The translations under genes and the position numbers were made by a program. Positions 36,598 through 52,367 of a stretch of 64,000 nucleotides of DNA are shown here, in pieces (position 1 is the first letter of the stretch; every line of letters starts with the position of its first letter). Location: assembly GCA_963799815.1 (NCBI GenBank), contig CAWCYG010000006.1:248001-312000 (forward strand), in the 5' to 3' direction. The notes under the pieces are model-generated. The model did no database searches. It had not been told where the DNA came from and worked only from the letters and a program-made list of their open reading frames with translations. This DNA is from JBDTSW01 sp963799815. GTDB taxonomy: Bacteria; Actinomycetota; Thermoleophilia; Solirubrobacterales; 70-9.

Positions 36598-37488
36598 CTG
36601 ACCTACTCGATCATCGGACACGATCCGAAGAGCGGCGAGCTCGGCATCGCCGTACAGTCACGCTGGTTCGACGCCGGACAGGTGGCCTGGATCGCGAACG
36701 GGATTGGTGCCGTGTGCACGCAGGCCATCGCGGAACCGCGTTATGGCTCGGAGGGACTGGAGCTGCTTCGCCGCGGCCAGCGCCCAGCGGACGCGCTTGG
36801 GGAGCTCAAGGCGAGCGACGAGGGGCGGGAGCTGCGACAGGTCGCAATCGCCGACGCGTCGGGAATATTCGCGCAGCACACGGGCGCGGGCTGCGTCGCC
36901 GCGGCGGGGCACGCTCTTGGCGGCGACTGCTGCGCTCAGGGAAACATGCTCGCGAGCGACGGCTGCTGGGAGGCGATGGTGACGGCCTACGAGTCGGCGC
37001 CGGGAGCGATGCCGGACCGGCTGCTGGCAGCCCTCGAGGCCGCCGAGCGAACCGGAGGCGACGCGCGCGGTCGCCAGGCGGCGCGGCTCCTGGTTCGACC
37101 GGGCGACCCCGCCGGCGCGGAAACGGACCTCCGGGTCATCGACCACCCCCAGCCAGTTCTGGAGCTAAAACGCCTGCTGGAGCTAAAGCGCGCCTACGAC
37201 CACCTCGACCGGGCCCTGGAGCTTGCCGCGGACGGCGAGCTTGACGCAGCCGCCGAGGAGGCGGACCTTGCCGGCCAGCTGGCCCCCACCGAAGATCAGG
37301 TCACGTTCTGGCGCGCCACCGTGCTGGCTGACGCCGATCGTCTCGTCGAGGCGCGGACGCTGCTGCGGGAGGCCGCCGCGACGCACCCTGGCTGGACCGA
37401 GTTCCTGCATCGCTGCATCGCCGCGGGGCTCCTACCCCCAGCGACACAGGCGCTCGTGGGCGCGTCGGACCCCGAGCGCAGCAGCTGA
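36598..37488 (+). CDS. DUF1028 family protein (Ntn-hydrolase-like fold expected)
   Basis: This encodes about 296 residues. The family start TYSIIGHDPKSGELGIAVQS, AVCTQAIAEPRYGSEGLEL, and the GNMLASDGCWEAM segment mark DUF1028. The C-terminal third (residues 185-290) looks like helical TPR-type repeats. The biochemical activity is unknown. No ATG/GTG fits the N-terminus. CTG at 36598, with GAAGG upstream, gives the family start; ATG 36469 in frame would overlap the preceding gene. Confidence 0.85.
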   Translation: MTYSIIGHDPKSGELGIAVQSRWFDAGQVAWIANGIGAVCTQAIAEPRYGSEGLELLRRGQRPADALGELKASDEGRELRQVAIADASGIFAQHTGAGCVAAAGHALGGDCCAQGNMLASDGCWEAMVTAYESAPGAMPDRLLAALEAAERTGGDARGRQAARLLVRPGDPAGAETDLRVIDHPQPVLELKRLLELKRAYDHLDRALELAADGELDAAAEEADLAGQLAPTEDQVTFWRATVLADADRLVEARTLLREAAATHPGWTEFLHRCIAAGLLPPATQALVGASDPERSS

Positions 37489-37508
37489 CCAACGACTCGT
37501 CCTGCAAT

Positions 37509-37545
37509 GGCGCGGCGGTCCCGTAGAGCGGGACTCGTGCGCCAC
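37509..37545. repeat. Palindromic intergenic repeat, copy 2
   Basis: TGGCGC/GCGCCA and GTCCCG/CGGGAC stems around TAGAG match copy 1 (2136-2172) outside the loop. It is placed between the convergent DUF1028 and rpoC genes, so it may terminate both. Confidence 0.6.
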
Positions 37546-37559
37546 TCAGTACTCGGGCC

Positions 37560-41615
<4,056 letters not shown>

Positions 41616-41633
41616 CTCTTTGGTCCTGCCTTC

Positions 41634-45209
<3,576 letters not shown>

Positions 45210-45244
45210 CTGGGCGACTCCTCAGGTGGTCGAAGAACAAGGAC

Positions 45245-45269
45245 CCCGGATCGCGTGAAGGGATCCGGG
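45245..45269 (-). terminator. rplL-rpoB intergenic hairpin (partial attenuator)
   Basis: An 8-bp perfect stem (CCCGGATC/GATCCGGG) lies in the 167-nt gap between rplL and rpoB. It is followed on the minus strand by a pyrimidine-rich but not pure-U stretch. This is the usual location of the bacterial L7/L12-rpoB attenuator. Confidence 0.5.
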
Positions 45270-45376
45270 CGCAAAAACGGCGAACGACGCGCGACCGTCT
45301 AAATTAGCACACCGGTGCGCGTTCCCGCAGGCACGGGCACGCACGGGGTCTTCTAAGACGAATCGGACCAAAGAGT

Positions 45377-45772
45377 TTACTTCAGTTCGACCTCGCCGCC
45401 GGCCTCCTCGAGCTCGGCCTTGAGCTTCTCGGCCTCCTCGCGCTCGAGCCCCTCCTTGACGGCGTTCGGGGCCCCGTCGACCACGGCCTTGGCCTCTTTC
45501 AGGCCCAGCCCGGTGGCGGCGCGAACGGCCTTGATCACCTGGATCTTCTTGTCGCCCGGGGCGGTGAGCACGACGTCGACGGTGCTCGACTCCTCGGCAG
45601 CGCCATCGCCGGCTCCGTCGCCTGCGGCGGCAGGGGCCGCAGCGGCGACCGCGGTCGCGGAGACGCCGAACTCCTCCTCCAGCGCCTTGATGCGCTCGGA
45701 GAGCTCGAGCACGGAGATGCCCTTGAGCTCCTCGATCCACTTGTCGGTCGTCATCTTGGTTGCAGCGGCCAT
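45377..45772 (-). CDS. rplL: 50S ribosomal protein L7/L12
   Basis: This 131-residue stalk protein recruits translation GTPases. It has an N-terminal dimerisation helix pair, an Ala/Gly-rich hinge, and the C-terminal domain with DVVLTAPGDKKIQVIKAVRA and TGLGLKEAKAVVDGAP. It overlaps the rplJ stop by one base. Confidence 0.98.
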   Translation of the reverse strand: MAAATKMTTDKWIEELKGISVLELSERIKALEEEFGVSATAVAAAAPAAAGDGAGDGAAEESSTVDVVLTAPGDKKIQVIKAVRAATGLGLKEAKAVVDGAPNAVKEGLEREEAEKLKAELEEAGGEVELK

Positions 45773-46506
45773 CAGTCAGATTCCTCCTCATCGCCCTCAG
45801 AGGTCTCGGCTTCCGCGTCGCCCTCCTCGGGAGTGTTTTCAGCTTCGTTGTCGGCGTCAGCCGACTCAGTCTCAGATTCCTCAGCGTCGGCGCCCTCGTC
45901 GGCCGGCGCTTCCTCGGCGGGCTCCTCCTCCTCGGTCGGCGCCTCTTCTTCAGCCGGCGCTTCCTCCTCCGCGGCCGGCTCCTCGCCGGAGACGAGCCCC
46001 TGCTCGGCGATCTGCGCGAGCTGGCGGCCGAGGCCGGAGATCAAGTTGTTCATGCCGGCGACGAGCCCGGTCAGTGGGCTGGCGGTGAGGCCGACCAGTT
46101 GCCCGTGAAGGACGTCGAGGCCCGGCAGGCGGGCGATCGCCTGAAAGCCCTCGGGATCGAGCTCGGCGCCGTCCATGATCCCGCCCTTGTAGGTGAGGAG
46201 AGCGTGTTCGCGGCCAAAGGTCGAGATCGCCTTCGCGGCGGTGACCGGATCGCCCTTGATCAGGGTGAGGGCGGTCGGGCCGACGAGGTGCTCCTCGAGG
46301 GTCTCGGTGCCGGTCTGCTCCAGCGCGCGCTTCGCGAGTCGGTTTTTGACGACGCTGAAGACGGCGTCGGCCTCGGCCAGCTTCGTGCGCAGCTCGGCGG
46401 CCTGCGGCACGCTGATCCCGCGGTAGTCCACGGCGAAGATCGCCTCAGCACCGCTGAGACTCTCTGCGATCTCCTCGACCGCCGCCGCTTTCTGTTCCTT
46501 GTTCAT
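45772..46506 (-). CDS. rplJ: 50S ribosomal protein L10 with long acidic C-terminal tail
   Basis: This stalk base protein has its normal body in residues 1-170 (YRGISVPQAAELRTKLAEAD, FSVVKNRLAKRAL, GPTALTLIKGDPVTAAKAI). About 72 residues, almost all Glu, Ala, Asp, Pro and Ser, follow. The total of 244 compares with about 165-175 normally. The leader before it carries a terminator hairpin. Confidence 0.97.
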   Translation of the reverse strand: MNKEQKAAAVEEIAESLSGAEAIFAVDYRGISVPQAAELRTKLAEADAVFSVVKNRLAKRALEQTGTETLEEHLVGPTALTLIKGDPVTAAKAISTFGREHALLTYKGGIMDGAELDPEGFQAIARLPGLDVLHGQLVGLTASPLTGLVAGMNNLISGLGRQLAQIAEQGLVSGEEPAAEEEAPAEEEAPTEEEEPAEEAPADEGADAEESETESADADNEAENTPEEGDAEAETSEGDEEESD

Positions 46507-46650
46507 CTCAAGCCCTCAGGAAATACGCACGAAAAAGCCCGCACGCAGGCGGGCTCGGAAGGCGTCCTCCGGCTCCACCTGCACCGGGCTTATGGCGAAC
46601 GCCAGCCGGTGGTCTCGGGCGAATCCTCCAGTTCGAGGGCGCGATGGTAG
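46507..46650 (-). ncRNA. L10 leader (rplJ-rplL 5' regulatory RNA)
   Basis: The 148-nt gap between rplA and rplJ contains GGTGGAGCCGGAGGACGCC and ends with a terminator hairpin. Both position and the GGAGGACGCC-type segment match the ribosomal protein leader known to bind L10(L12)4. The assignment rests on position and short motifs, not on a covariance model. Confidence 0.6.
46532..46555 (-). terminator. Terminator hairpin of the rplJ leader
   Basis: AGCCCGC-CTGCGT-GCGGGCT is followed by UUUU on the minus strand, 26 nt upstream of the rplJ ATG. Placed here it must allow regulated read-through. Confidence 0.7.
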
Positions 46651-46654
46651 CGGG

Positions 46655-47437
46655 TCAGGCCGTGACCGGCTCGGTCTCGGCGCCCTCGGCCTCCCCGTCG
46701 CCTTCGGAGCCGGCCAGGGCGGCCGCGCCCGCCATGATCTCCGACTCGCGTGTGCGCGCCGAGTCCACCCGGATCCCCGGGCCCATCGCCGTCGCAAGCG
46801 TGATCGAGTGGATGTAGCGACCCTTGGCGGCGGCGGGCTTGGCGCGGACGATCTCGTCGATCACCGCGGCGTAGTTCTGAAGCAGGTCGGCAGCCTCGAA
46901 GCTCGCCTTGCCGATCGTGAGGTGAACGTTGGCGTTGCGGTCGGTTCGGTACTCGACCTTGCCGGCCTTCGACTCGCCGACGGCCGTCGCCACGTCATCG
47001 GTGACGGTGCCGACCTTCGGGTTCGGCATCTTGCCCTGCGGGCCCAGCACGCGACCGAGCTTGGAGACGACGGGGCCCATCAGGGCCGGCGTCGCGATGG
47101 CGACGTCGAAATCGGTCCAGCCTTCCTCGATCTTCTCGGCGAGGTCCTGGGCGCCGACGTGATCCGCGCCGGCCTCGGTAGCGGCACGGGCGGCGTCGCC
47201 CTCGGCGAAGACCGCGACGGTGACGTCCTTGCCTAGCCCCTTGGGGAGGCCGAGGGTCCCGCGGAGCTGCTCCTCGGCGTGGCGCACGTTCAGGCCGAGC
47301 TTCATGTGCACCTCGACCGTCTCGTCGAACTTCGTCGAGGCGGTCTCCTTCAGCAGGGCGACGGCCTCGGCGGGCTCGTAGCGGCGGTCGCGGTCGACCT
47401 TCTCGTAGGCGGCGGCGTAGCGCTTGCCCCTTGCCAT
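46655..47437 (-). CDS. rplA: 50S ribosomal protein L1
   Basis: This 260-residue stalk protein controls E-site tRNA exit. GKRYAAAYEKVDRDRRYEPAE at the start, VGRVLGPQGKMPNPKVGTVT-like LGRVLGPQGKMPNPKVGTVT and KGRYIHSITLATAMGPGIRV are diagnostic. The last 30 residues (ESEIMAG onwards) form an extra acidic tail. It is 2 nt after rplK. Confidence 0.98.
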   Translation of the reverse strand: MARGKRYAAAYEKVDRDRRYEPAEAVALLKETASTKFDETVEVHMKLGLNVRHAEEQLRGTLGLPKGLGKDVTVAVFAEGDAARAATEAGADHVGAQDLAEKIEEGWTDFDVAIATPALMGPVVSKLGRVLGPQGKMPNPKVGTVTDDVATAVGESKAGKVEYRTDRNANVHLTIGKASFEAADLLQNYAAVIDEIVRAKPAAAKGRYIHSITLATAMGPGIRVDSARTRESEIMAGAAALAGSEGDGEAEGAETEPVTA

Positions 47438-47439
47438 CT

Positions 47440-47874
47440 CTAGCTCTCCAGCCCTTCGACGTCGACACCCATCGAGCGGGCGGTGCCGGCGATGATCTTC
47501 GAGGCGGCGTCGAGATCGTTCGCGTTTAGGTCAGGCATCTTGCGCTCGGCGATCTGGCGCACCTGGGCGGCCGAGATGGTCCCCACCTTGTCTATGTGCG
47601 GCTCGCCTGAGCCCTTCTCGATCCCGATCGCCTCGCGGATCAGGACCGCGGCGGGCGGGGTCTTGGTGATGAAGGTGAAGGAGCGGTCCTCGAAGACCGT
47701 GATCTCCACCGGGATGATCGTGCCGGCGTCAGCCTGCGTCTGCGCGTTGAACGCCTTGCAGAACTCCATGATGTTGACGCCGTGCTGACCCAGCGCAGGA
47801 CCTACCGGCGGCGCGGGGTTGGCCGCGGCGGCGGGGATCTGAAGCTTGATGAGTGTGAGGACCTTCTTCGCCAT
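47440..47874 (-). CDS. rplK: 50S ribosomal protein L11
   Basis: This encodes 144 residues. LIKLQIPAAAANPAPPVGPA, GQHGVNIMEFCKAFNAQT and IIAGTARSMGVDVEG are typical. The prolines and helix that bind thiostrepton are kept. It is 27 nt after nusG. Confidence 0.98.
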   Translation of the reverse strand: MAKKVLTLIKLQIPAAAANPAPPVGPALGQHGVNIMEFCKAFNAQTQADAGTIIPVEITVFEDRSFTFITKTPPAAVLIREAIGIEKGSGEPHIDKVGTISAAQVRQIAERKMPDLNANDLDAASKIIAGTARSMGVDVEGLES

Positions 47875-47901
47875 CAGCGGGTCTGAGGTTAGCCCTCCGT
47901 C

Positions 47902-48423
47902 TCAGATCTTCTTCACCTGGTCATAGCCAACCTCGACCGGCGTTTCGCGGCCGAAGATGGAGACCAGCACCTTGAGCTTGGCGGCGTCCTCGTTGATCTC
48001 GGCGATCTCGCCTGAGAAGTCCGAGAGCGGGCCTGCGATCACCTTCACCGTCTCCCCCATCTCGTACTGAGCGCGGGCGCGCGGGCGCTCGGCGGTCTCG
48101 CGGTGAAGCAGACGGTCGACCTCCGGCTGGGAGAGCGGGATCGGCTTGTTGCGGGAGCCGACAAAGCCGGTGACACCGGGGGTGTTCTTGACGAGGTTCC
48201 AGGCGTCGTCGGTCATCTCCATGTTCACGAGCACATAGCCGGGCATGGTGCGCTTCTCGACCTGCACGCGCTGGCCGTCTTTGAGTTCGGAGACCTGCTC
48301 CGTCGGGACGACCACCTGCCGCACGCGCTGGCGCTGGCCCATCGTCTCAATGCGGTGCTCGAGGTTGTGCTTGACCTTGTTCTCGTGCCCGGAATAGGTG
48401 TTGATCACATACCAGCGGAACAT
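47902..48423 (-). CDS. nusG: Transcription termination/antitermination protein NusG
   Basis: This 173-residue protein binds RNA polymerase through the NGN domain (WYVINTYSGHENKVKHNLEH, VPTEQVSELKDG, MPGYVLVNM) and ribosomal S10/Rho through the KOW domain (MGETVKVIAGPLSDFSGEI). Length is close to minimal; the N-terminal extension common in actinobacteria is missing. Confidence 0.98.
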   Translation of the reverse strand: MFRWYVINTYSGHENKVKHNLEHRIETMGQRQRVRQVVVPTEQVSELKDGQRVQVEKRTMPGYVLVNMEMTDDAWNLVKNTPGVTGFVGSRNKPIPLSQPEVDRLLHRETAERPRARAQYEMGETVKVIAGPLSDFSGEIAEINEDAAKLKVLVSIFGRETPVEVGYDQVKKI

Positions 48424-48472
48424 GGGTTCAGTTCAAAGCTTTCGGTTTCGGGGGTTGGCGGAAAGGGGCGGC

Positions 48473-49027
48473 CTAGAGGATGAGCTGGACGAGCTCGGAG
48501 AAGATGGCGTCGAGGACACCGAGGTAGGCCCCGGCGACGGCGATGAAGATGAGCGTCACGGCGGAGGCCTGGATCAGGGTCTCGCGGTCGGGCCACTGAA
48601 CGCGCTTTAGCTCCGCCCAGCAGGAGACGATGAACCCGGCGACGCGTCCGCGCTGGCGCTCGACCGGAGCCTCCCGCGGCTTGCGACGCTCCTCCGAGGC
48701 CTTGGCACGCTCGCGGGCCTCGCGCTCTTGGCGCTTCCGCTCGCGGCGCGTGATCTTGTCTTCGGCGGGCACGTCCGCATCGGCGGGGCGCCCCACATCG
48801 GCGCGTGAAGGAGCCGGCGAGGGGGCCTGGCCCTCACCTTGCTCACGCAGCGCGTCGACATCGGCGCCGCGCTCTGCGAGCTCGGCCTCGATCACATCGG
48901 CCGACTCAGGGACCTGCGTCTCGTGCTGGGCGCGGGATTCCGTCGTGCGGGCCTGAGTTGCCTGGGCCGCCTCGCGCGCCTCCTTCTTGCGGCGCTCGGC
49001 CTTGCGCTGAGCTCGGGTCTTTGCCAT
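48473..49027 (-). CDS. secE: Preprotein translocase subunit SecE with long N-terminal domain
   Basis: The SecE core lies in the last 65 residues: VSCWAELKRVQWPDRETLIQ followed by one TM helix (ASAVTLIFIAVAGAYLGVLDAIF). It is preceded by about 120 charged, Ala/Glu/Arg-rich residues without fold. Single-TM SecE is standard outside enterobacteria, but this extension is long. Two small perfect hairpins (49059-49075, 49091-49104) separate it from rpmG. Confidence 0.94.
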   Translation of the reverse strand: MAKTRAQRKAERRKKEAREAAQATQARTTESRAQHETQVPESADVIEAELAERGADVDALREQGEGQAPSPAPSRADVGRPADADVPAEDKITRRERKRQEREARERAKASEERRKPREAPVERQRGRVAGFIVSCWAELKRVQWPDRETLIQASAVTLIFIAVAGAYLGVLDAIFSELVQLIL

Positions 49028-49058
49028 TGGAGTAGTTGATTCTTCCTGAATGCCTTGC

Positions 49059-49104
49059 GGACGCCTTCGGCGTCCTTACATGCTGCTTTCGGAGCTAAAG
49101 CTCC
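49059..49104 (-). repeat. Tandem short hairpins between rpmG and secE
   Basis: GGACGCC/GGCGTCC with a 3-nt loop and GGAGC/GCTCC with a 4-nt loop lie 15 nt apart. No U-tract follows, so they are probably mRNA stability or processing features. Confidence 0.45.
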
Positions 49105-49112
49105 TCACCGGA

Positions 49113-49274
49113 TCACCTTGTTTCCTTGTGAGCGGTGTGGTGGCCGCACCAGCGGCAGTACTTGCGCAACTCGATGCGGTCCGGCGAGTTACGCCGAGAC
49201 TTGTTGGACTGGTAGTTGCGCCGCTTGCACTCCTCGCAGGCGAGGGTTACGGCGATACGAACATCGGAGGCCAC
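49113..49274 (-). CDS. rpmG: 50S ribosomal protein L33 (zinc-binding type)
   Basis: This encodes 53 residues starting at GTG 49274 (AGAGGAAAG upstream): VASDVRIAVTLACEEC, then NYQSNKSRRNSPDRIELRKY, CRWC and HTAHKETR. The two Cys pairs mark the zinc-binding paralogue. It is the first gene of the rpmG-secE-nusG run and too short for routine length cut-offs. Confidence 0.93.
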   Translation of the reverse strand: MASDVRIAVTLACEECKRRNYQSNKSRRNSPDRIELRKYCRWCGHHTAHKETR

Positions 49275-49324
49275 TCTTTCCTCTCATAGCTCCCGGGATT
49301 GGCCATCGGAGCCGCTCCCTTCAG

Positions 49325-49356
49325 AAAAAAGACCCCGGCGCGAGAGCGCGAGGGCC
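49325..49356 (-). terminator. Terminator hairpin in front of rpmG
   Basis: A GC-rich stem (GGCCC with GGGGTC, inner GCGC/GCGC) is followed by six U. It is 50 nt upstream of rpmG and 165 nt after the acyl-CoA dehydrogenase stop. It may end the latter transcript or act as a leader attenuator, because a promoter lies just upstream of it. Confidence 0.6.
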
Positions 49357-49361
49357 GCTTG

Positions 49362-49391
49362 AGAATAGCGCCTCGAGGACGGGCTTCGCAA
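49362..49391 (-). promoter_or_regulatory. Promoter candidate of rpmG-secE-nusG
   Basis: On the minus strand TTGCGA (49391-49386) and TATTCT (49367-49362) are 18 nt apart. The start site would fall at the foot of the terminator hairpin. Confidence 0.4.
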
Positions 49392-49522
49392 AGGGGGTAC
49401 CAGTGGTCGCGAAAAGGTCAGTGCCTGCCGTAGACGAGGTGCGCGTGCATTTCGCCCCGTCCCCTGTTACAAGAAGGTTGGGCGCGCCGCAGCCCAGCCT
49501 CGCGTTGAGGGAAACGGGCCCG

Positions 49523-50665
49523 CTACAGCCCCAACGTCTTGGCGATGATGTTGCGCTGGATCTCGCTCGTCCCGCCGTAGATCGTTGAGACGAGCGTCGA
49601 GCGGACCAGGCGCTCCATGTCGTATTCGGACGAGTAGCCGTAGCCGCCCATCATCTGCATGCCGCCGAGGGCCGCGCGCTGGGCCGCCTCGGTCACGAAG
49701 AGCTTCACCATCGAGGCCTCTCTGGGGAGCATGCGATCGGGATCCTCGTCGACCTTGGCGGCGCACCAATAGGTCATGAGGCGAGCGGCCTCGAGATCGG
49801 TGGCGATGTTGGCGAGCCGGTGCTGGAGAGCCTGAAAGGAGCCGATCGGGCGGCCGAATTGCTTTCGCTCCTTGACGTAGGCCAGGGCGTCCTCGCAGGC
49901 ACGCTCGCCGACGCCGAGCATGATCGCGGCGAGAATCAGGCGCTCGACGTTCAGGCCCGCCATCAGCTGAATCCAGCCCTGGTCGACCTCGCCGAGGATG
50001 TTCTCCTGCGGCACCTCGCAGTCGGAGAGGTAGAGGTGGCTGGTTTCGCGGCCGCCGAGGGTGTCGATCGGCTTGATCTCCATCCGCTCGTCGTCGGTCG
50101 GGACGAAGATCATCGAGAGTCCGTCGTGCTTTGACTCGCTCTTGGAAGTGCGACAGACGACCAGTACGTGATCGGCGATGTGGGCGTTCGAGCAAAAGAC
50201 CTTCTGCCCGTTCAGCACGAAGCTGCCATTCGATCGCTCGGCCGAGGTCGTGAGCGAGCCGACGTCGGAGCCTGCCTCCGGTTCGGTCATCGCGATCGCC
50301 TCGACGGAGCCGCGCGCGATGCTGCCGAGGATCTCCCCTTTCTGGGAGTCGGAACCGAATCGCTGCACGGCGCCGGCGACGATCAGCGTCGTTCCGTAGC
50401 CACCGATCGGAGCCATCCCACGGGACGTCTCCTCCATGAAGATGCAGGCATCCACCATCCCTCCGCCCGAGCCGCCAAGGTCCTCGTCGATCATCACGCC
50501 GAGCCAGCCGAGCTCGGCCATCTTCGAGTAGATCTCGCCCGAGTGGAGCTCGGTGTACCCCTTTGTGAGTTGCGCGCGCTGCTCCTGGGAGCCACACTCG
50601 CGCTGGCAGAAGTCGCGGATGGCGGCGACGAAGTCCTTCTGCTCGTCGGTGAACGAGAAGTCCAT
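49523..50665 (-). CDS. Acyl-CoA dehydrogenase
   Basis: This 380-residue FAD enzyme catalyses the first step of acyl-CoA beta-oxidation or a related desaturation. It has an N-terminal helical domain, AMTEPEAGSDVGSLTT (FAD/substrate site) and NGQKVFCSNAHIADHVLV. The C-terminal helices have QFGRPIGSFQALQHRLAN and MMGGYGYSSEYDMERLVR. The usual YGG catalytic loop reads IYGGTSEIQRNIIAK near the end. Chain length is not predictable. It is monocistronic, with TAGACT 8 nt before the ATG. Confidence 0.95.
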   Translation of the reverse strand: MDFSFTDEQKDFVAAIRDFCQRECGSQEQRAQLTKGYTELHSGEIYSKMAELGWLGVMIDEDLGGSGGGMVDACIFMEETSRGMAPIGGYGTTLIVAGAVQRFGSDSQKGEILGSIARGSVEAIAMTEPEAGSDVGSLTTSAERSNGSFVLNGQKVFCSNAHIADHVLVVCRTSKSESKHDGLSMIFVPTDDERMEIKPIDTLGGRETSHLYLSDCEVPQENILGEVDQGWIQLMAGLNVERLILAAIMLGVGERACEDALAYVKERKQFGRPIGSFQALQHRLANIATDLEAARLMTYWCAAKVDEDPDRMLPREASMVKLFVTEAAQRAALGGMQMMGGYGYSSEYDMERLVRSTLVSTIYGGTSEIQRNIIAKTLGL

Positions 50666-50673
50666 TGGGCGGC

Positions 50674-50679
50674 AGTCTA
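50674..50679 (-). promoter_or_regulatory. -10 hexamer TAGACT of the acyl-CoA dehydrogenase gene
   Basis: On the minus strand TAGACT ends 8 nt before the ATG at 50665. Confidence 0.45.
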
Positions 50680-50861
50680 TGGCGGGTATGGCGCGCTTCC
50701 GTGTGGGGTGAGCCGGCCCTAGAACCCCGTGTCCGGCGAGGACCCCGACTCCGTGCGGGGTGCTCGCAGTTGCGTTGCCTGCGCGCTCGTCGGCTGCGTG
50801 GAGGGGTCCAGGTCATCGTGCCCAGGGACCCCCTATTGAGGAATTCCTAAGCGCCGATCCC

Positions 50862-50867
50862 TACCCT
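50862..50867 (+). promoter_or_regulatory. -10 hexamer TACCCT of the 50877 gene
   Basis: TACCCT ends 9 nt before GTG 50877. A GGGGTCC/GGACCCC hairpin (50803-50832) lies just upstream. The rest of 50680-50860 shows nothing. Confidence 0.45.
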
Positions 50868-50876
50868 GGCGCGCTC

Positions 50877-51500
50877 GTGTCCGCGCAACTCTCACGCATT
50901 CTCCTGGGGCTGGCCCTCGCGGCGGCGCTGCTCCTCTCGAGCGCCATCGTGGTCGCCCTGGCGAACAATCGCGCCTTCGGCGTCATGGGTGCGTTTTGTG
51001 CTGCCGGCCTCCTCCTCGCCGTCGGGCTGGGAGTTTCCCGGCGCCAACTGGTGATGCTCGCCGCCGGCTTCGCCGCGATCATCTGGGTCGTCGGGGTCTT
51101 CGGGGAGGTCGTTCCCCCGAGGGTCGCGAGCACGATCGCCCACCTCGCCGGGGGTGCGCTCGTGGGGTGGGCGCTCGCTCGCCTGATCACACGGCGGCGG
51201 CACGGCATCGCGCTTGCGCCGCTGCTGGGCGTCTCGCTGGGCCTACTACTGGTGGTCGGTGTGACCTGGGAGCTCGCTGAGGCGGTGGCGGACAGCGTTG
51301 TTCACACGAACCTTGATCCGGGTGGTGGCGAGGCGGTGTTCGATCTGGTTTCGAACCTGATCGGCGGCGTGGTCGGCGTGCTTTGCGCGTGGCAGCAGCG
51401 CCGTCACCGGCGGACGCCTCCCCGGAGCCGCGTCGCGGAACCCCGTGCCACCGGAGCCCGCTCCGCTCCCCCACCGACGACGCAGCCCGAGCTTCCCTAG
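50877..51500 (+). CDS. Integral membrane protein (VanZ/YjdF-like pattern)
   Basis: This encodes 207 residues with about five or six TM helices. The last helices carry WELAEAVADSV followed by DLVSNLIGGVVGV. This W-E-x3-E/D then D-x3-N-x2-G spacing resembles the VanZ-like and DUF2238 (YjdF) membrane families. The tail of about 35 residues is Arg/Pro-rich. Function is unknown. Confidence 0.65.
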   Translation: MSAQLSRILLGLALAAALLLSSAIVVALANNRAFGVMGAFCAAGLLLAVGLGVSRRQLVMLAAGFAAIIWVVGVFGEVVPPRVASTIAHLAGGALVGWALARLITRRRHGIALAPLLGVSLGLLLVVGVTWELAEAVADSVVHTNLDPGGGEAVFDLVSNLIGGVVGVLCAWQQRRHRRTPPRSRVAEPRATGARSAPPPTTQPELP

Positions 51501-52342
51501 GGCGACTCGATCTCCTGGCGGATCTCGTCGGCGAGCTCGCCGATGGATTCGGCGGAAACGTCGAGGATCTGGGTCACGATGATGACCGCGATCAGCACGA
51601 CGCCCGCGAGGATCGTGCCGATGATGCCGAGGGTCCGGCCAGCCGACGCGAACGAGCGATAGCGCCAGCTCTCGCCGCGGTCGACCTTGTTGCGGCCGAT
51701 GGTGCCGAGGGCGACGGCCGTGATCGCGACCGGCAGGGCGGCGTAGAAGCCCGATCCGGAGGAGAAGATCAAGAGCAGGATTGAGAGCGGGCCGAGCACG
51801 ACTGCCGCGAGCGCGGGGAGGTTGAAGTCGTTGACCGCGTCTCGCTGCACGGGGGCCGCGGGCTCGGGCTGGAGGATGGGCTCTCGCCGCGGCGGCTCGG
51901 CGCTCGGGCGCGGGGGCGGTACCGGGATCGGCTCGCGTGGCGGTGGCGTGGCGGCGCGCGGCTCGGCGGCCCCAGGAGCGCCGGCGGCCGGGGGCGGGTG
52001 CGCCTCCGTGGCGTCAGGATCAACCTCGTCGCCCATGACCTGGGTCTCGCCGGAGCCGCCGACGAACTGAATGACCGCGCCGCCAAGCGTGATCTCGTCG
52101 CCGTCGCGCAGCGCCTGCGCGCCCTCGACCGACCGGCCGTTCACGAAGGTGCCGTTCGAGGAGCCGAGGTCCTCGATCATGGCGCCGTCAGCGCTTGAGG
52201 CAACACGGGCGTGGCTGCGCGAGACGCCCTGGTCGGCAAGCACGAGGTCGCACTCGTCCGCGCGGCCCAGCGTGATGGCGTCCTCGATCCGCATCTCCCG
52301 CCCGGCCTCTGCGCCCTCGCGGATGACGAGCAAAGGTTCCAT
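51497..52342 (-). CDS. FHA-domain protein with C-terminal two-TM (DUF4190-like) region
   Basis: This encodes 281 residues. The FHA domain (1-95) has GRADECDLVLADQGVSRSHA and DLGSSNGTFVNGR, the phosphothreonine-binding loops. A Pro/Ala/Arg-rich linker (100-165) follows, then two TM helices (175-265) resembling DUF4190. It probably reports Ser/Thr kinase signalling at the membrane. No kinase gene is in the window. TAGACT lies 7 nt before the ATG. Its stop overlaps the convergent membrane gene by 4 nt. Confidence 0.88.
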   Translation of the reverse strand: MEPLLVIREGAEAGREMRIEDAITLGRADECDLVLADQGVSRSHARVASSADGAMIEDLGSSNGTFVNGRSVEGAQALRDGDEITLGGAVIQFVGGSGETQVMGDEVDPDATEAHPPPAAGAPGAAEPRAATPPPREPIPVPPPRPSAEPPRREPILQPEPAAPVQRDAVNDFNLPALAAVVLGPLSILLLIFSSGSGFYAALPVAITAVALGTIGRNKVDRGESWRYRSFASAGRTLGIIGTILAGVVLIAVIIVTQILDVSAESIGELADEIRQEIESP

Positions 52343-52349
52343 GCGGCCG

Positions 52350-52355
52350 AGTCTA
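52350..52355 (-). promoter_or_regulatory. -10 hexamer TAGACT of the FHA gene
   Basis: On the minus strand TAGACT ends 7 nt before the ATG at 52342, directly after tRNA-Thr. Confidence 0.45.
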
Positions 52356-52367
52356 GATACGCGATAG

